A stretch of DNA of 44,163 nt from Oceanicola sp. S124 (GCF_000220565.1 NZ_AFPM01000320.1:1-44163), one strand, 5' to 3'. Counted from the first letter of the stretch, positions 15,973-27,457 are shown. The notes: generated by a model from the letters alone, not told the origin. Program-made: numbers and translations.

Positions 15973-17403
15973 ATGCAACCGATCAAGGAACCCGGCTTCC
16001 GCCGCTCCGTGGACCTGATGTTCAACCGCGCCGTGGCGCTGATGGACCTGCCGCCGGGGCTCGAGGAAAAGATACGTGTCTGCAATTCGACCTATACGGT
16101 CCGGTTCGGCGTGCGTCTGCGGGGCCAGATCCAGACCTTTACCGGCTACCGCTCGGTCCACTCGGAACACATGGAGCCCGTGAAGGGGGGGATTCGCTAC
16201 GCCCCCAACGTGGACCAGGACGAGGTCGAGGCCCTGGCGGCGCTGATGACCTACAAGTGCGCCCTGGTCGAGGCCCCCTTCGGCGGCTCGAAGGGCGGGC
16301 TCTGCATCGACCCGCGCGAGTACAACGACCAGGAGCTCGAGCTGATCACCCGTCGTTTCGCCTACGAGCTGATCAAGCGCGACCTGATCAACCCGTCGCA
16401 GAACGTGCCCGCCCCCGACATGGGCACCGGCGAGCGCGAGATGGCCTGGATGGCCGATCAATATGCACGTATGAACACCACCGACATCAACGCCCGCGCC
16501 TGCGTCACCGGCAAGCCGCTGAACGCCGGCGGCATTGCCGGTCGGGTCGAGGCGACGGGCCGGGGCGTGCAATATGCCCTGCGCGAGTTCTTCCGCGAGC
16601 CGGCGGATGTGGCGGCGGCAGGGCTTGCGGGCTCTCTCGACGGCAAGCGGGTGATCGTGCAGGGGTTGGGCAACGTGGGCTATCACGCCGCGCAGTTCCT
16701 GCAGGAAGAGGACGGCGCGAAGATCATCGCCGTGATCGAGCGCGACGGTGCGCTGTTCAGCGAGGCCGGCATCAACGTCCACGCGGTGCATGACTGGATC
16801 GCCAGCCATGGCGGTGTCGCGGGCTATCCCGATGCCTCTTACGTCGAAGACGGCGCCTCGCTGCTGGAAGAGGACTGCGACATCCTGATCCCGGCGGCCC
16901 TCGAGGGGGTGATCAACCTTTCAAATGCCGAGCGGATCAAGGCGCCGCTGATCATCGAGGCGGCCAACGGCCCGATCACCTTCGGCGCCGATGAGGTGCT
17001 GCGCAAGAAGGGTACGGTGATCATTCCCGATCTCTACGCCAATGCCGGCGGCGTGACGGTCTCCTACTTCGAATGGGTGAAGAACCTCAGCCATATCCGC
17101 TTTGGCCGGATGCAGCGGCGCCAGGAAGAGGCGCGCCACCAGCTGCTGGTGGACGAGCTGGAACGCCTTTCGGCCGACAGCGGCGTGGGCTGGCAGCTGT
17201 CCCCCGGCTTCAAGGAGAAATACCTGCGCGGCGCGGGCGAGCTGGAACTGGTGCGCTCGGGACTGGACGACACCATGCGCACGGCCTTCCAGTCGATGCG
17301 TGATCTCTGGCACGGTCGCGGCGATGTCGAGGACCTGCGGATGGCGGGTTTCCTTGTCGCCATCGAGCGGGTCGCGGCCAGCTATCGTGCCAAGGGGCTC
17401 TAG
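15973..17403 (+). CDS. Glu/Leu/Phe/Val dehydrogenase (glutamate dehydrogenase)
   Basis: This 476-residue enzyme reversibly deaminates glutamate to alpha-ketoglutarate and ammonia. The substrate region has KGGIRYAP, TYKCALVEAPFGGSKGG with two lysines, and NVPAPDMGTGEREM with the catalytic Asp. The Rossmann segment reads VQGLGNVGYHAAQFL. LIIEAANGPITFGAD and YANAGGVTVSYFEW are family hallmarks. Length is a little above the usual 420-450, with an extended C-terminus. The start is ATG at 15973, preceded by GGGAGGACC. Cofactor choice is not certain. The stop interlocks with that of the convergent flavodoxin-like gene (CTAG at 17400-17403). Confidence 0.9.
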   Translation: MQPIKEPGFRRSVDLMFNRAVALMDLPPGLEEKIRVCNSTYTVRFGVRLRGQIQTFTGYRSVHSEHMEPVKGGIRYAPNVDQDEVEALAALMTYKCALVEAPFGGSKGGLCIDPREYNDQELELITRRFAYELIKRDLINPSQNVPAPDMGTGEREMAWMADQYARMNTTDINARACVTGKPLNAGGIAGRVEATGRGVQYALREFFREPADVAAAGLAGSLDGKRVIVQGLGNVGYHAAQFLQEEDGAKIIAVIERDGALFSEAGINVHAVHDWIASHGGVAGYPDASYVEDGASLLEEDCDILIPAALEGVINLSNAERIKAPLIIEAANGPITFGADEVLRKKGTVIIPDLYANAGGVTVSYFEWVKNLSHIRFGRMQRRQEEARHQLLVDELERLSADSGVGWQLSPGFKEKYLRGAGELELVRSGLDDTMRTAFQSMRDLWHGRGDVEDLRMAGFLVAIERVAASYRAKGL

Positions 17404-17891
17404 GCCGAGTTGCGATAGCGCACGACGCATTGGTCGAGGAAATGCTCCAGCCGTCCCTTCCAGGTGCCGCCGCTGAAGTCGGTATCGCTGACATGCAGCA
17501 CGGCGACCGGCTTGCGGCCGGTCAGGCTGGACAGGTCCTCGACCGCTTCGGCGGGATAGTCGGTCTCGTCCGAGATCAGTAGGAAGGCGACCCGCGCCGG
17601 CAGGGCGGGGCGCCCTTCCAGCCATTGACGCATCGGGCGCGCGGCCTTGCCGTTCCAGACCGGCGCGCCGAGAATGAGCAGGTCGCTGCGGTCCCAGGGC
17701 TGATCCGGCACCGCGATGGAGATCCCCCGCGCCACCAGCGCCGAGAAGCCCGAGCGCAGCCGGCCGAAGATCGTCTGGTCAGTGTTCTCGGCGTCGATCT
17801 CGTGCAACTGCGCGCCCAGTTCCCAGGCCAGTTCCTCACCGACCTTGTGGGTGCGGCCCCGTATCGAATGGAGCAGGATGCGGCACGTCAT
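17400..17891 (-). CDS. flavodoxin-domain protein, protoporphyrinogen oxidase HemG-like
   Basis: This 163-residue protein has a flavodoxin-like fold: a first strand plus phosphate loop (RILLHSIRGRTHKVGEELA), LLILGAPVWNGKAARPMRQWL in the middle, and HFLDQCVVRY at the end. Length and pattern fit the flavodoxin_5/HemG-like group, some of which oxidise protoporphyrinogen IX. The usual T/S-x-T-G-x-T FMN loop is degenerate here (SIRGRTHK), so function is uncertain. No heme gene is adjacent. Its stop interlocks with the dehydrogenase stop. It is divergent from soxB across a 270-base gap. Confidence 0.7.
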   Translation of the reverse strand: MTCRILLHSIRGRTHKVGEELAWELGAQLHEIDAENTDQTIFGRLRSGFSALVARGISIAVPDQPWDRSDLLILGAPVWNGKAARPMRQWLEGRPALPARVAFLLISDETDYPAEAVEDLSSLTGRKPVAVLHVSDTDFSGGTWKGRLEHFLDQCVVRYRNSA

Positions 17892-17979
17892 GCAAAGTCC
17901 CCCGTCATGTCCGCGGCCCCCGTGCCCCTCGGGCTGGGCCGCTGTCCCGGCTATCGGTCGGCCCCTTGGCGGGCTCTTT

Positions 17980-17997
17980 TTGACAGAACTGTGTCAA
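17980..17997. promoter_or_regulatory. TTGACA...TGTCAA inverted repeat upstream of soxB
   Basis: TTGACA (17980-17985) and TGTCAA (17992-17997) are perfect 6-base arms around GAACTG, in the divergent region between the flavodoxin-like gene and soxB. The left arm is also a consensus -35 hexamer. It could be an operator overlapping a promoter; no strong -10 is visible. Confidence 0.4.
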
Positions 17998-18161
17998 GCG
18001 CGTGATTGTTTGTCATTGGAGAAGTTTCTGCTGTGCAGAAAAACGCGGCATCTCGCCTTCGGTCGGCCTGGATGTGGCGAAAAATTGAGCAGGTCAGAGG
18101 CTGAGATTGCGAAAGCAGGCGCGAAAGGCTTAGCTCGGGCGGACGACAGAAGGAGCACGAC

Positions 18162-19415
18162 ATGCGGTTTTCCGGGCTGCGGGTCCTGAAAGAGGGACTC
18201 ACCGGCAACCGGGGCTGGGGCCCCCATTGGCGCGACCCGGCGCCGAAGCCGGCCTATGACATCGTCATCATCGGCGGCGGCGGGCACGGTCTGGCGACGG
18301 CCTTCTACCTGGCGAAAGAGCACGGGCTGACCAATGTCGCCGTGCTGGAGAAGGGCTACCTCGGCGGCGGCAACGTGGGGCGCAACACCACCATCGTGCG
18401 CGCCAATTACGTCCTGCCGGGAAATTCCGAGTTCTACTCGCACTCCCTGAAGCTCTGGGAGGGGCTGGAGGCGGAACTGAACTACAACGTGATGCATTCG
18501 CAGCGCGGGCTGATCAACCTGTTCCACTCGGACGGGCAGCGCGATGCGGCGGCGCGGCGTGGCAACGCGATGATCAACCAGGGCGACGATGCCGAACTGC
18601 TCGACCGCGAAGGCGTGCGGCGGCTTCTGCCCTATCTCGACTACGATCAGGCGCGCTTCCCGATCCATGGTGGCCTCTACCACCGGCGCGGCGGCACGGC
18701 GCGCCACGATGCGGTGGCCTGGGGCTTTGCCCGGGGCGCCAGCACGCGCGGCGTCGACCTGATCCAGAACTGCGAGGTGACGGGCATCGACACCTCGGGC
18801 GGCAAGGTGACCGGCGTGCAGACCACACGCGGCATGATCAGGGCGCGCAAGGTGGCGATTGTCACGGCCGGCCGCTCGGGACAGGTGGCGGCCATGGCGG
18901 GCCTGCGCCTGCCGATCGAGAGCCACATCCTGCAGGCCTTCGTCACCGAGGGGCTGAAGCCCGTCATCGACAACGTGGTGACCTTCGGCATGGGCCATTT
19001 CTACATCAGCCAGTCCGACAAGGGCGGGTTGGTCTTCGGCGGAGACCTCGATTTCTACCCCTCCTATGCGCAGCGCGGGAACCTTCCCACGGCCGAGCAC
19101 GTGATGGAGGCGGGCATGACGCTGATGCCGATGATCGGCAAGGCGCGGGTGCTGCGAAGCTGGGGCGGCATCATGGACATGACGCCCGACGGCTCTCCGA
19201 TCATCGACCGCACGCATATCGAGGGGCTCTACCTCGATTGCGGCTGGTGCTACGGCGGCTTCAAGGCGGTGCCTGGCTCGGGCTATGCGCTGGCGCACCT
19301 GCTGGCGACGGACCGCCCGCATGACAGTGCCAGGGGCTTCCGACTTGAGCGCTTCCGCGATGGCGTCGGCCTGATGGACGAGGAGGGCACCGGTGCGCAG
19401 CACGTCACTCACTGA
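18162..19415 (+). CDS. soxB: sarcosine oxidase subunit beta
   Basis: This 417-residue catalytic subunit of heterotetrameric sarcosine oxidase demethylates sarcosine to glycine, formaldehyde (or methylene-THF) and H2O2. The FAD-binding loop DIVIIGGGGHGLATA is near residues 33-47. GGTARHDAVAWG holds a conserved His (H182), with another His at 174; one probably carries the covalent FMN, as described for this family. The C-terminal DLDFYPSYAQRGNLPT and GGIMDMTPDGSPII blocks match SoxB. Length (about 405-420) is normal. The ATG has a strong AGAAGGAG upstream. It starts the soxBDAG operon; 51 bases separate it from soxD. Confidence 0.96.
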   Translation: MRFSGLRVLKEGLTGNRGWGPHWRDPAPKPAYDIVIIGGGGHGLATAFYLAKEHGLTNVAVLEKGYLGGGNVGRNTTIVRANYVLPGNSEFYSHSLKLWEGLEAELNYNVMHSQRGLINLFHSDGQRDAAARRGNAMINQGDDAELLDREGVRRLLPYLDYDQARFPIHGGLYHRRGGTARHDAVAWGFARGASTRGVDLIQNCEVTGIDTSGGKVTGVQTTRGMIRARKVAIVTAGRSGQVAAMAGLRLPIESHILQAFVTEGLKPVIDNVVTFGMGHFYISQSDKGGLVFGGDLDFYPSYAQRGNLPTAEHVMEAGMTLMPMIGKARVLRSWGGIMDMTPDGSPIIDRTHIEGLYLDCGWCYGGFKAVPGSGYALAHLLATDRPHDSARGFRLERFRDGVGLMDEEGTGAQHVTH

Positions 19416-19466
19416 GCCTTTCGCCTCTGGCGGAACGACCTACGGCAAGATGAAAGGGTTGGTCCG

Positions 19467-19724
19467 ATGCGGATGACATGTCCCCTCTGCGGTGCGCGGG
19501 ACCTGCGCGAGTTCACCTTTCGCGGAGCGGCCCTGGCCCGCCCCGAGGGCGATGACTGGAACGAGGCCTGGCACGACTATGTCCACCTGCGCGACAACCC
19601 GGCGGGTGAAAGCCGGGAATACTGGGCGCACCGCGCGGGCTGCGGCGCGGTGCTGCTGGTGAGCCGCGACACGCGCACGCACGAAGTCTTCTCGGTCGGG
19701 CTGGCGCGGGGGGCGGGCGCATGA
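19467..19724 (+). CDS. soxD: sarcosine oxidase subunit delta
   Basis: This 85-residue small structural subunit of heterotetrameric sarcosine oxidase has the zinc-binding set C5 and C8 (CPLCG) with H55 and C59 (AHRAGCGAVL). The WHDYVHLRDNPAG-type core and length (about 85-100) fit SoxD. The ATG at 19467 follows AAAGGG; a second ATG two codons later is possible. Its stop overlaps the soxA start (ATGA), so the two are co-translated. Confidence 0.95.
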   Translation: MRMTCPLCGARDLREFTFRGAALARPEGDDWNEAWHDYVHLRDNPAGESREYWAHRAGCGAVLLVSRDTRTHEVFSVGLARGAGA

Positions 19725-22654
19725 GGCTTTCCAAGGGCGGACGGATCGATCGCTCCCGCGCGGTCAGCTTCAGCTTCGACGGGCGCGTGCTGTCTGGCCA
19801 TCCGGGCGACACGCTGGCCTCGGCACTGCTGGCCTCGGGCCAAAAGGTCGTCGGGCGCAGCTTCAAGTACCACCGTCCGCGCGGTGTGTTCTCGGCGGGG
19901 TCCGAAGAACCCAATGCGCTGGTCACCCTCGGCGCCGGGGCGCGGGCCGAACCCAATGTCCGCGCCACCATGCAGGAGCTTTTCGACGGGCTCGAGGCGC
20001 GCAGCCAGAACTGCTGGCCCTCTCTGGACTGGGACCTGCTCGAGGTGAACGACCTCTTTGCCGACTTCCTCGGCGCGGGCTTCTACTACAAGACCTTCAT
20101 GTGGCCGCGGAAGGCCTGGGAATGGCTCTATGAGCCGGTGATCCGCCGCGCGGCGGGGCTGGGGGCGCTCTCGGGGCAGGCCGACCCGGATCCGAACGAG
20201 AAGGCCTTCGCCCATTGCGACCTGCTGGTCATCGGGGCCGGTCCCGCCGGGCTGATGGCGGCACTGCAGGCAGGCCGCGCCGGGGCCGACGTGATCCTCT
20301 GCGACGAGGACCGAGAACCGGGCGGGCGCCTGCTGTCCGAGGTTGAAGAGATCGCCGGGGCGCCTGCCATGGACTGGGTCGCCGCCACCGTTGCGGAACT
20401 GACGGCCATGGAAAACGTGCGGATCATGACCCGCACCACGGTCACCGGCGTCTATGATCACGGCACCTTCGGCGCGCTCGAGCGGGTCGGGCGGCACCAG
20501 AGGCACCGTCCCGGCGTCCTGCCGGTGGATTGTTTCTGGCGCATCGTGGCGAAGGCCTCTGTGTTGGCGGCGGGCGCGATCGAGCGGCCCGTGGCCTTCC
20601 AGGACAATGACCGGCCCGGGGTGATGATGGCGGGCGCGATGCGCAGCTATCTCAACCGCTACGCCGTGGCGCCGGGCGATGCGGTGACGGTCTTCGGCAA
20701 CAACGACGACGCGCATCGCACCGCCCGCGACCTGCAGGCGGCGGGGGTGCATGTGACGGCGCTGGTCGATGCGCGCCCGGGGGCGACCTGTGCCCTCGAC
20801 CTGCCGTTCCATCCCGGGGCAGTGGTCTCGCGCGTGTCGGGCCGCATGGGGCTCGAGACGGTCTCTCTGCGCACCGCCTCGGGCGAGGTGAAGCTGCAAA
20901 GCGACGCGCTGGCGGTGTCGGGCGGGTGGAACCCCTCGCTGCATCTGACCTGCCATCTCAACGGCCGCCCGAGCTGGAACGACGAGCTGGCCGCCTTCCT
21001 GCCGCAGCCCGGCGCCGTGCCGGGGATGCAGGTCGCCGGAGCCGCGGGCGGTGTTTTCGCGACCGACGCCTGCCTGGCCTCGGGGGCCGAGGCCGCGGGG
21101 TGCGCGCTGGCAGAGCTGGGCCTGACTGCGCCGCCGCTCGACCTGCCGCAGGCCGAGGCGCAGGGCTACGGCATCGCCGAGCTTTGGGCCGTGCCGGGCA
21201 GGGGCCGCGCCTGGCTGGACCTGGCCAATGATGTTACCGTGAAGGACGTGCGCCTGGCCGCCAGCGAGAACTTCCGCTCGGTCGAGCACATGAAGCGCTA
21301 CACCACGCAGGGCATGGCGCCGGACCAGGGCAAGACCTCGAACCTGGGCGCCATGGCGGTGCTGGCCGATGCGACGGGGCGCGACATGGCCGCCACCGGC
21401 ATCACCACCTATCGCCCGCCCTTCGTACCGCTGCCGATCGCGGCGCTTGGCGCCGGTGGCAAGGGCAGGGGCTTTGCACCCGAACGGCTGACCACCAGCC
21501 ATGCGCAAAGCCTCGCCATGTCCGCGCCGATGATCGAGGCGGGCCTGTGGTATCGCCCCAGCTACTTCCCCCGCCCGGGCGAAAAGGTCTGGCGCCAGAG
21601 CTGCGACCGCGAGGTCGGCCATGTGCGCCAGGCGGTCGGGGTGGCCGATGTCTCGACCCTGGGCAAGATCGACCTGCAGGGGGCGGACGCGGGGCGTTTC
21701 CTCGATTTCGTCTATGCCAACAAGTTCTCCACCCTTGCCGAGGGGCGGGTGCGCTACGGGCTGATGCTGCGCGAGGACGGCCACGTCATGGACGACGGCA
21801 CCACCGCGCGGATCGGGCCCGAGCACTACGTGATGACCACCACCACCGCCGCGGCGGGCGAGGTAATGGGCCACCTGGAATTCGCCGCCCAGGTGCTGCG
21901 CCCCGACTGGGACGTGCGCCTGATTTCGGTGACCGAGCAATGGGCCCAGTTCGCCGTTGCCGGGCCGCAGTCGCGTGCCCTGCTCGAGGAGCTGCTGGGC
22001 CGCGACCTGTCGACCGCGGTCCTGCCCTTCATGGGGTGCATGCCGGTCACGGTGGGCGGTATCGAGGGGCGGCTGTTCCGGATCTCCTTCTCGGGAGAGC
22101 TGGCCTATGAGCTGGCGGTGCCTTCACGCTATGGCGAAAGCCTGTTCGCCACGCTGGTCGAGCGCGCCGAGGCGCGTGGCGGTGGCGCCTACGGGATGGA
22201 GGCGCTGAACGTGCTGCGGATCGAGAAGGGGCTGCTGACCCACGCGGAACTGCATGGTCGAACCACCGCCTATGACCTCGGTCTGGAGCGGATGATGTCG
22301 CCGTCGAAGTCCTTCATCGGCAAGGCCGCCGCCACCCGGGCCGGGCTGGTCGCCGAGGACCGCGAGCGGCTGGTCGGGCTACGCCCGCTCGGCGCCTCGA
22401 AGATGATTCTGCCGGGCGCCTTCCTCTTCGAAGAGGCGGCCGAGCCGGTACGGGTCAACGCTCAGGGCTACGTGACCTCGTCCTGCTATTCGCCGACGCT
22501 GGGCGATACCCTTGCGCTGGCCTTCCTGAAGGGCGGCCCCGAGCGCATGGGCGAGCGGCTGCGCGTGGTCGATCACCTGCGCGAGGCCGTCACCCTCTGC
22601 GAGGTCTGCGAGCCCTGTTTCCTGGATCCCGAGGGGGAGAGAACCCGTGGCTGA
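19721..22654 (+). CDS. soxA: sarcosine oxidase subunit alpha
   Basis: This 977-residue subunit has a 2Fe-2S-ferredoxin-like N-terminal domain (about residues 10-100; HPGDTLASALLASG, SFKYHRPRGVFS). It is followed by an NAD-binding fold (LLVIGAGPAGLMAAL near 168-182, second dinucleotide stretch VTVFGNNDDAHRT) and a C-terminal GcvT-like tetrahydrofolate-binding region (about 590-977). In this family it binds NAD and, with subunit beta, passes the methylene unit to tetrahydrofolate. Length is normal (about 965-1000). It starts inside the soxD stop and ends 8 bases inside soxG. No formyl- or methylene-THF enzyme gene is adjacent here. Confidence 0.96.
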   Translation: MRLSKGGRIDRSRAVSFSFDGRVLSGHPGDTLASALLASGQKVVGRSFKYHRPRGVFSAGSEEPNALVTLGAGARAEPNVRATMQELFDGLEARSQNCWPSLDWDLLEVNDLFADFLGAGFYYKTFMWPRKAWEWLYEPVIRRAAGLGALSGQADPDPNEKAFAHCDLLVIGAGPAGLMAALQAGRAGADVILCDEDREPGGRLLSEVEEIAGAPAMDWVAATVAELTAMENVRIMTRTTVTGVYDHGTFGALERVGRHQRHRPGVLPVDCFWRIVAKASVLAAGAIERPVAFQDNDRPGVMMAGAMRSYLNRYAVAPGDAVTVFGNNDDAHRTARDLQAAGVHVTALVDARPGATCALDLPFHPGAVVSRVSGRMGLETVSLRTASGEVKLQSDALAVSGGWNPSLHLTCHLNGRPSWNDELAAFLPQPGAVPGMQVAGAAGGVFATDACLASGAEAAGCALAELGLTAPPLDLPQAEAQGYGIAELWAVPGRGRAWLDLANDVTVKDVRLAASENFRSVEHMKRYTTQGMAPDQGKTSNLGAMAVLADATGRDMAATGITTYRPPFVPLPIAALGAGGKGRGFAPERLTTSHAQSLAMSAPMIEAGLWYRPSYFPRPGEKVWRQSCDREVGHVRQAVGVADVSTLGKIDLQGADAGRFLDFVYANKFSTLAEGRVRYGLMLREDGHVMDDGTTARIGPEHYVMTTTTAAAGEVMGHLEFAAQVLRPDWDVRLISVTEQWAQFAVAGPQSRALLEELLGRDLSTAVLPFMGCMPVTVGGIEGRLFRISFSGELAYELAVPSRYGESLFATLVERAEARGGGAYGMEALNVLRIEKGLLTHAELHGRTTAYDLGLERMMSPSKSFIGKAAATRAGLVAEDRERLVGLRPLGASKMILPGAFLFEEAAEPVRVNAQGYVTSSCYSPTLGDTLALAFLKGGPERMGERLRVVDHLREAVTLCEVCEPCFLDPEGERTRG

Positions 22655-23201
22655 CCTGATGCTGACTGCCCGCAATGCCCTGCCGCAGGGCGAGGTCCGG
22701 ACCCTTGCGGGGACCCGGATCGAGGTGCTTGCGATGCGCCGCCTGACCTCGCTGATGCCGGGGCGCGATGCCGCACCGCTGAGGCAGGCGCTGAAGAAGC
22801 ACCACGGTCTTGTGTTGCCTGAGCCGGGCCAATGCAGCCGCTTCGGTGAGGCGGAATGCCTCTGGTTCGGGCGCGACCAGTACTTGCTGATCGGAGAGCC
22901 GCCCTCTCCGCTGCTTGCTGGCACGGCGACGATGACCGACCAGTCCGACGCCTGGACCTCGGTGCTGCTGGAGGGGCCGCTGGCGCGGGCCGTGCTGGCC
23001 CGGCTGACCCCGCTGGACCTGCGTGACCGGGCGTTGCCCGAAGGCGCCAGTGCACGCAGCGAAATTGCCCACATGCAGGGTGCGCTGACCCGCGTGACGC
23101 CGGATGGCTATCGGCTGATGGTCTTCCGCTCGATGGCCGAGACGCTGCTGCGCGCGCTGCGCGAGACGCTGGAGACGGTCGCGGCGCGACAGGCGCACTG
23201 A
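22647..23201 (+). CDS. soxG: sarcosine oxidase subunit gamma
   Basis: This 184-residue subunit of heterotetrameric sarcosine oxidase belongs to the GcvT-like gamma family. Features include LWFGRDQYLLIG, the VLLEGPLARAVLARL stretch and a C-terminal YRLMVFRSMAETLLRALRE, which resemble SoxG. It starts with GTG at 22647, which overlaps the soxA stop at 22652-22654, with GGGGGAGAGA upstream. It completes the soxBDAG operon. dnaG begins 83 bases later and has its own function, so read-through is possible but not needed. Confidence 0.93.
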   Translation: MADLMLTARNALPQGEVRTLAGTRIEVLAMRRLTSLMPGRDAAPLRQALKKHHGLVLPEPGQCSRFGEAECLWFGRDQYLLIGEPPSPLLAGTATMTDQSDAWTSVLLEGPLARAVLARLTPLDLRDRALPEGASARSEIAHMQGALTRVTPDGYRLMVFRSMAETLLRALRETLETVAARQAH

Positions 23202-23284
23202 AGGTGGCGTTCTGACGCCCGGGAAAAGGGGGAGGGGCCTCGGCCCATCTGGACTTCGCCCCGGCGAAGACCGATATTCGGCTC

Positions 23285-25282
23285 ATGAAGCTGGACCCTT
23301 CCTTCCTAGACGAATTGCGGAACCGGATCTCCCTGTCACAGGTGGCAGGGCGCAAGGTCATATGGGACAACCGCAAATCCGTTCCCTCGAAGGGCGACAT
23401 GTGGTCTCCGTGCCCGTTCCACCAGGAAAAGACAGCCTCTTTCCACGTCGATGACCGCAAGGGATTCTACTACTGCTTCGGCTGCCACGAGAAGGGCGAC
23501 GCCATTTCCTTCGTGCGCAAGACCGAGAACGTCGAGTTCATGGAGGCCATCGAGATCCTCGCCCGCGAGGCCGGGATGCCGCTGCCCGAACGTGATCCCC
23601 AGGCGGCCCAGAAGGCCGAGAAACGCGCCTCGCTGACCGACCTGATGGAAGAGGCGGTGAAGTTCTTCTCGCTCTGCCTGCGCGGCGGGGCGGGGCGCGA
23701 TGCCTCGGCCTATCTCGACCGGCGCGGCCTCGACCAGGCGGCGCGCGAGCGCTGGAACCTCGGATTCGCGCCGGATGCCTGGCAGGGGCTGTGGGATCAC
23801 CTGATCGGAAAGGGCGCCAAGCCGGACGAGATCATGGCCTGTGGCCTGGCCAAGCCGTCAAACCGGGGCGGCAAGCCCTATGACGTCTTCCGCAACCGCA
23901 TCATGTTCCCGATCCGCGACACGCGGGGGCGCTGCATCGCCTTCGGTGGCCGGGCGATGGATCCCGACGACAGTGCCAAGTACCTGAATTCGCCGGAAAC
24001 GCAGCTCTTCGACAAGGGGCGGACGCTGTATAATCACGGCCCCGCGCGCGAGGCGGTCGGCAAGGGCCAGCCGCTGATCGTGGCCGAAGGCTACATGGAT
24101 GTCATCGCCCTGTCCGAAGCGGGGTTCACCGGCGCCGTGGCTCCGCTTGGCACCGCTGTCACCGAACACCAGCTGGAAATGCTCTGGAGGCTCTCGCCCG
24201 AGCCGCTGATCGCGCTGGACGGCGACAAGGCGGGACTGCGTGCGGCGCGCAAGGTGATGGACCTGGCGTTGCCCAAGCTCTCGGTCGGGCGTTCGGTTCG
24301 CTTCGTGCTGATGCCGGAAGGGCAGGACCCGGACGAGCTGCTGAAGGCCAAGGGCCGCAGCGGCATGGAGGCCCAGCTTGAGGCGGCGCTGCCGCTGGTC
24401 GAATTGCTGTGGCAGCGCGAGACGGAAGGCAGGAGCTTTGACAGCCCCGACCGCCGGGCGGCGTTGGACAAGGCGCTGCGCATCGCGACGCACCAGATCC
24501 CCGACGAGGGGCTGCGCTACCACTACGATCAGGCGCTGAAGGAAAAGACCCGCGCACTTTTCCGCCCGGCCCGCTCGGGCGGGGGCAATGGCAACGGCTA
24601 TTCCCAGCCCTTCCAGCGCGGCAAGGGCGGCAAGGGCAGCTTTGCCCGGAACCGCTTTGCCCCGGTCATCCCGCTGCCCAGCACCAAGGCCAGTCTGCTG
24701 GCGGCGCAGAATCCCGAGGCGACGGAATACCTGCGCGAGGCGGTGATCCTGGCCTCGCTGGTGGTCACGCCGACAGTTGCCGAACAGTTCGAGGGCGACC
24801 TGCTGCGGATGCACTGCCGGGACGAGATGCACGCCGCCCTGCGCGACCTGATTCTGGCCCATGCCCTGCACGCCCCGGCGGAATTCCCCGAGCGCGCGCG
24901 GGCCGCTCTTGGCGGCGAAGCCCTTGACGAACTGCTGCGGCGGACCCATGTGGCGCTCTGTCCGCCGGTGCGTCACCCCGGCGACGAGGAACAGGCCCGC
25001 CTGACGCTGAACGAGGAATTCGCCAAGCTGCAGACGGTCCGGGCCTTGCGCGACGAGATCGACGAGGCGACGCAGGATATGGATCATGTCGAGGACGAGG
25101 CGATCACATGGCGCCTGGGCGATGCCGCCCGCAGCAGCCAGGACGCCCTGCGTGGACTTCAGGAGGACAGCGCGGAATATGACATCGGAGAAAACGGGGC
25201 CCCGATCAATCGTGATGAGCGCAGCGCCTTGGACGCGTTGATGCAGACGATTCGCTTCGACAAACCACGCCGGAACCGCTGA
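23285..25282 (+). CDS. dnaG: DNA primase
   Basis: This 665-residue primase makes RNA primers at the replication fork. The N-terminal CHC2 zinc ribbon has C43, H46, C64 and C67. The TOPRIM domain is seen as VAEGYMDVIAL and later ALDGDKAGLRAA. The C-terminal third, after a Gly-rich linker (GGGNGNGYSQPF), is the DnaB-helicase-interacting region. Length is typical for alphaproteobacteria (about 640-660). The ATG at 23285 follows a short GC-rich leader. It lies 144 bases upstream of rpoD, the usual macromolecular-synthesis arrangement; rpsU is not present before it. Confidence 0.97.
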   Translation: MKLDPSFLDELRNRISLSQVAGRKVIWDNRKSVPSKGDMWSPCPFHQEKTASFHVDDRKGFYYCFGCHEKGDAISFVRKTENVEFMEAIEILAREAGMPLPERDPQAAQKAEKRASLTDLMEEAVKFFSLCLRGGAGRDASAYLDRRGLDQAARERWNLGFAPDAWQGLWDHLIGKGAKPDEIMACGLAKPSNRGGKPYDVFRNRIMFPIRDTRGRCIAFGGRAMDPDDSAKYLNSPETQLFDKGRTLYNHGPAREAVGKGQPLIVAEGYMDVIALSEAGFTGAVAPLGTAVTEHQLEMLWRLSPEPLIALDGDKAGLRAARKVMDLALPKLSVGRSVRFVLMPEGQDPDELLKAKGRSGMEAQLEAALPLVELLWQRETEGRSFDSPDRRAALDKALRIATHQIPDEGLRYHYDQALKEKTRALFRPARSGGGNGNGYSQPFQRGKGGKGSFARNRFAPVIPLPSTKASLLAAQNPEATEYLREAVILASLVVTPTVAEQFEGDLLRMHCRDEMHAALRDLILAHALHAPAEFPERARAALGGEALDELLRRTHVALCPPVRHPGDEEQARLTLNEEFAKLQTVRALRDEIDEATQDMDHVEDEAITWRLGDAARSSQDALRGLQEDSAEYDIGENGAPINRDERSALDALMQTIRFDKPRRNR

Positions 25283-25365
25283 GCGTACGGTCAAGTTTGC
25301 GAAATGACAGGGATCCTCAAGAAAATCAGGGTAAACGGGTGTGCGAATCGGTGAAAGCAGGTATT

Positions 25366-25384
25366 GATTCGGATCTATCGAATC
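25366..25384. promoter_or_regulatory. GATTCG...CGAATC inverted repeat in the rpoD leader
   Basis: GATTCG and CGAATC are perfect 6-base arms with a 7-base AT-rich centre, about 42 bases before the rpoD start. It could be an operator or a small leader hairpin. No match to a named site was recognised. Confidence 0.3.
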
Positions 25385-25426
25385 ACAGCCTCACAGCCGC
25401 CGCATCCACTGCGCAGGAGTTACGCC

Positions 25427-27400
<1,974 letters not shown>

Positions 27401-27420
27401 GCGACTGTTATTTCAAGACA

Positions 27421-27457
27421 AAAGCCCCGCCCTCCGCGTGCCGGAGGGCGGGGCTTT
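27421..27457 (+). terminator. rpoD: strong rho-independent-type terminator after rpoD
   Basis: AAAGCCCCGCCCTCCG and CGGAGGGCGGGGCTTT form perfect 16-base arms around a 5-base loop, 20 bases after the rpoD stop. The A-start/T-end arms make it potentially bidirectional. Confidence 0.85.

Noticed and set aside
19577-21940. 787-residue minus-strand open frame opposite soxA
   Set aside because: Antisense shadow produced by high third-position GC; the plus-strand SoxA is unmistakable and complete.
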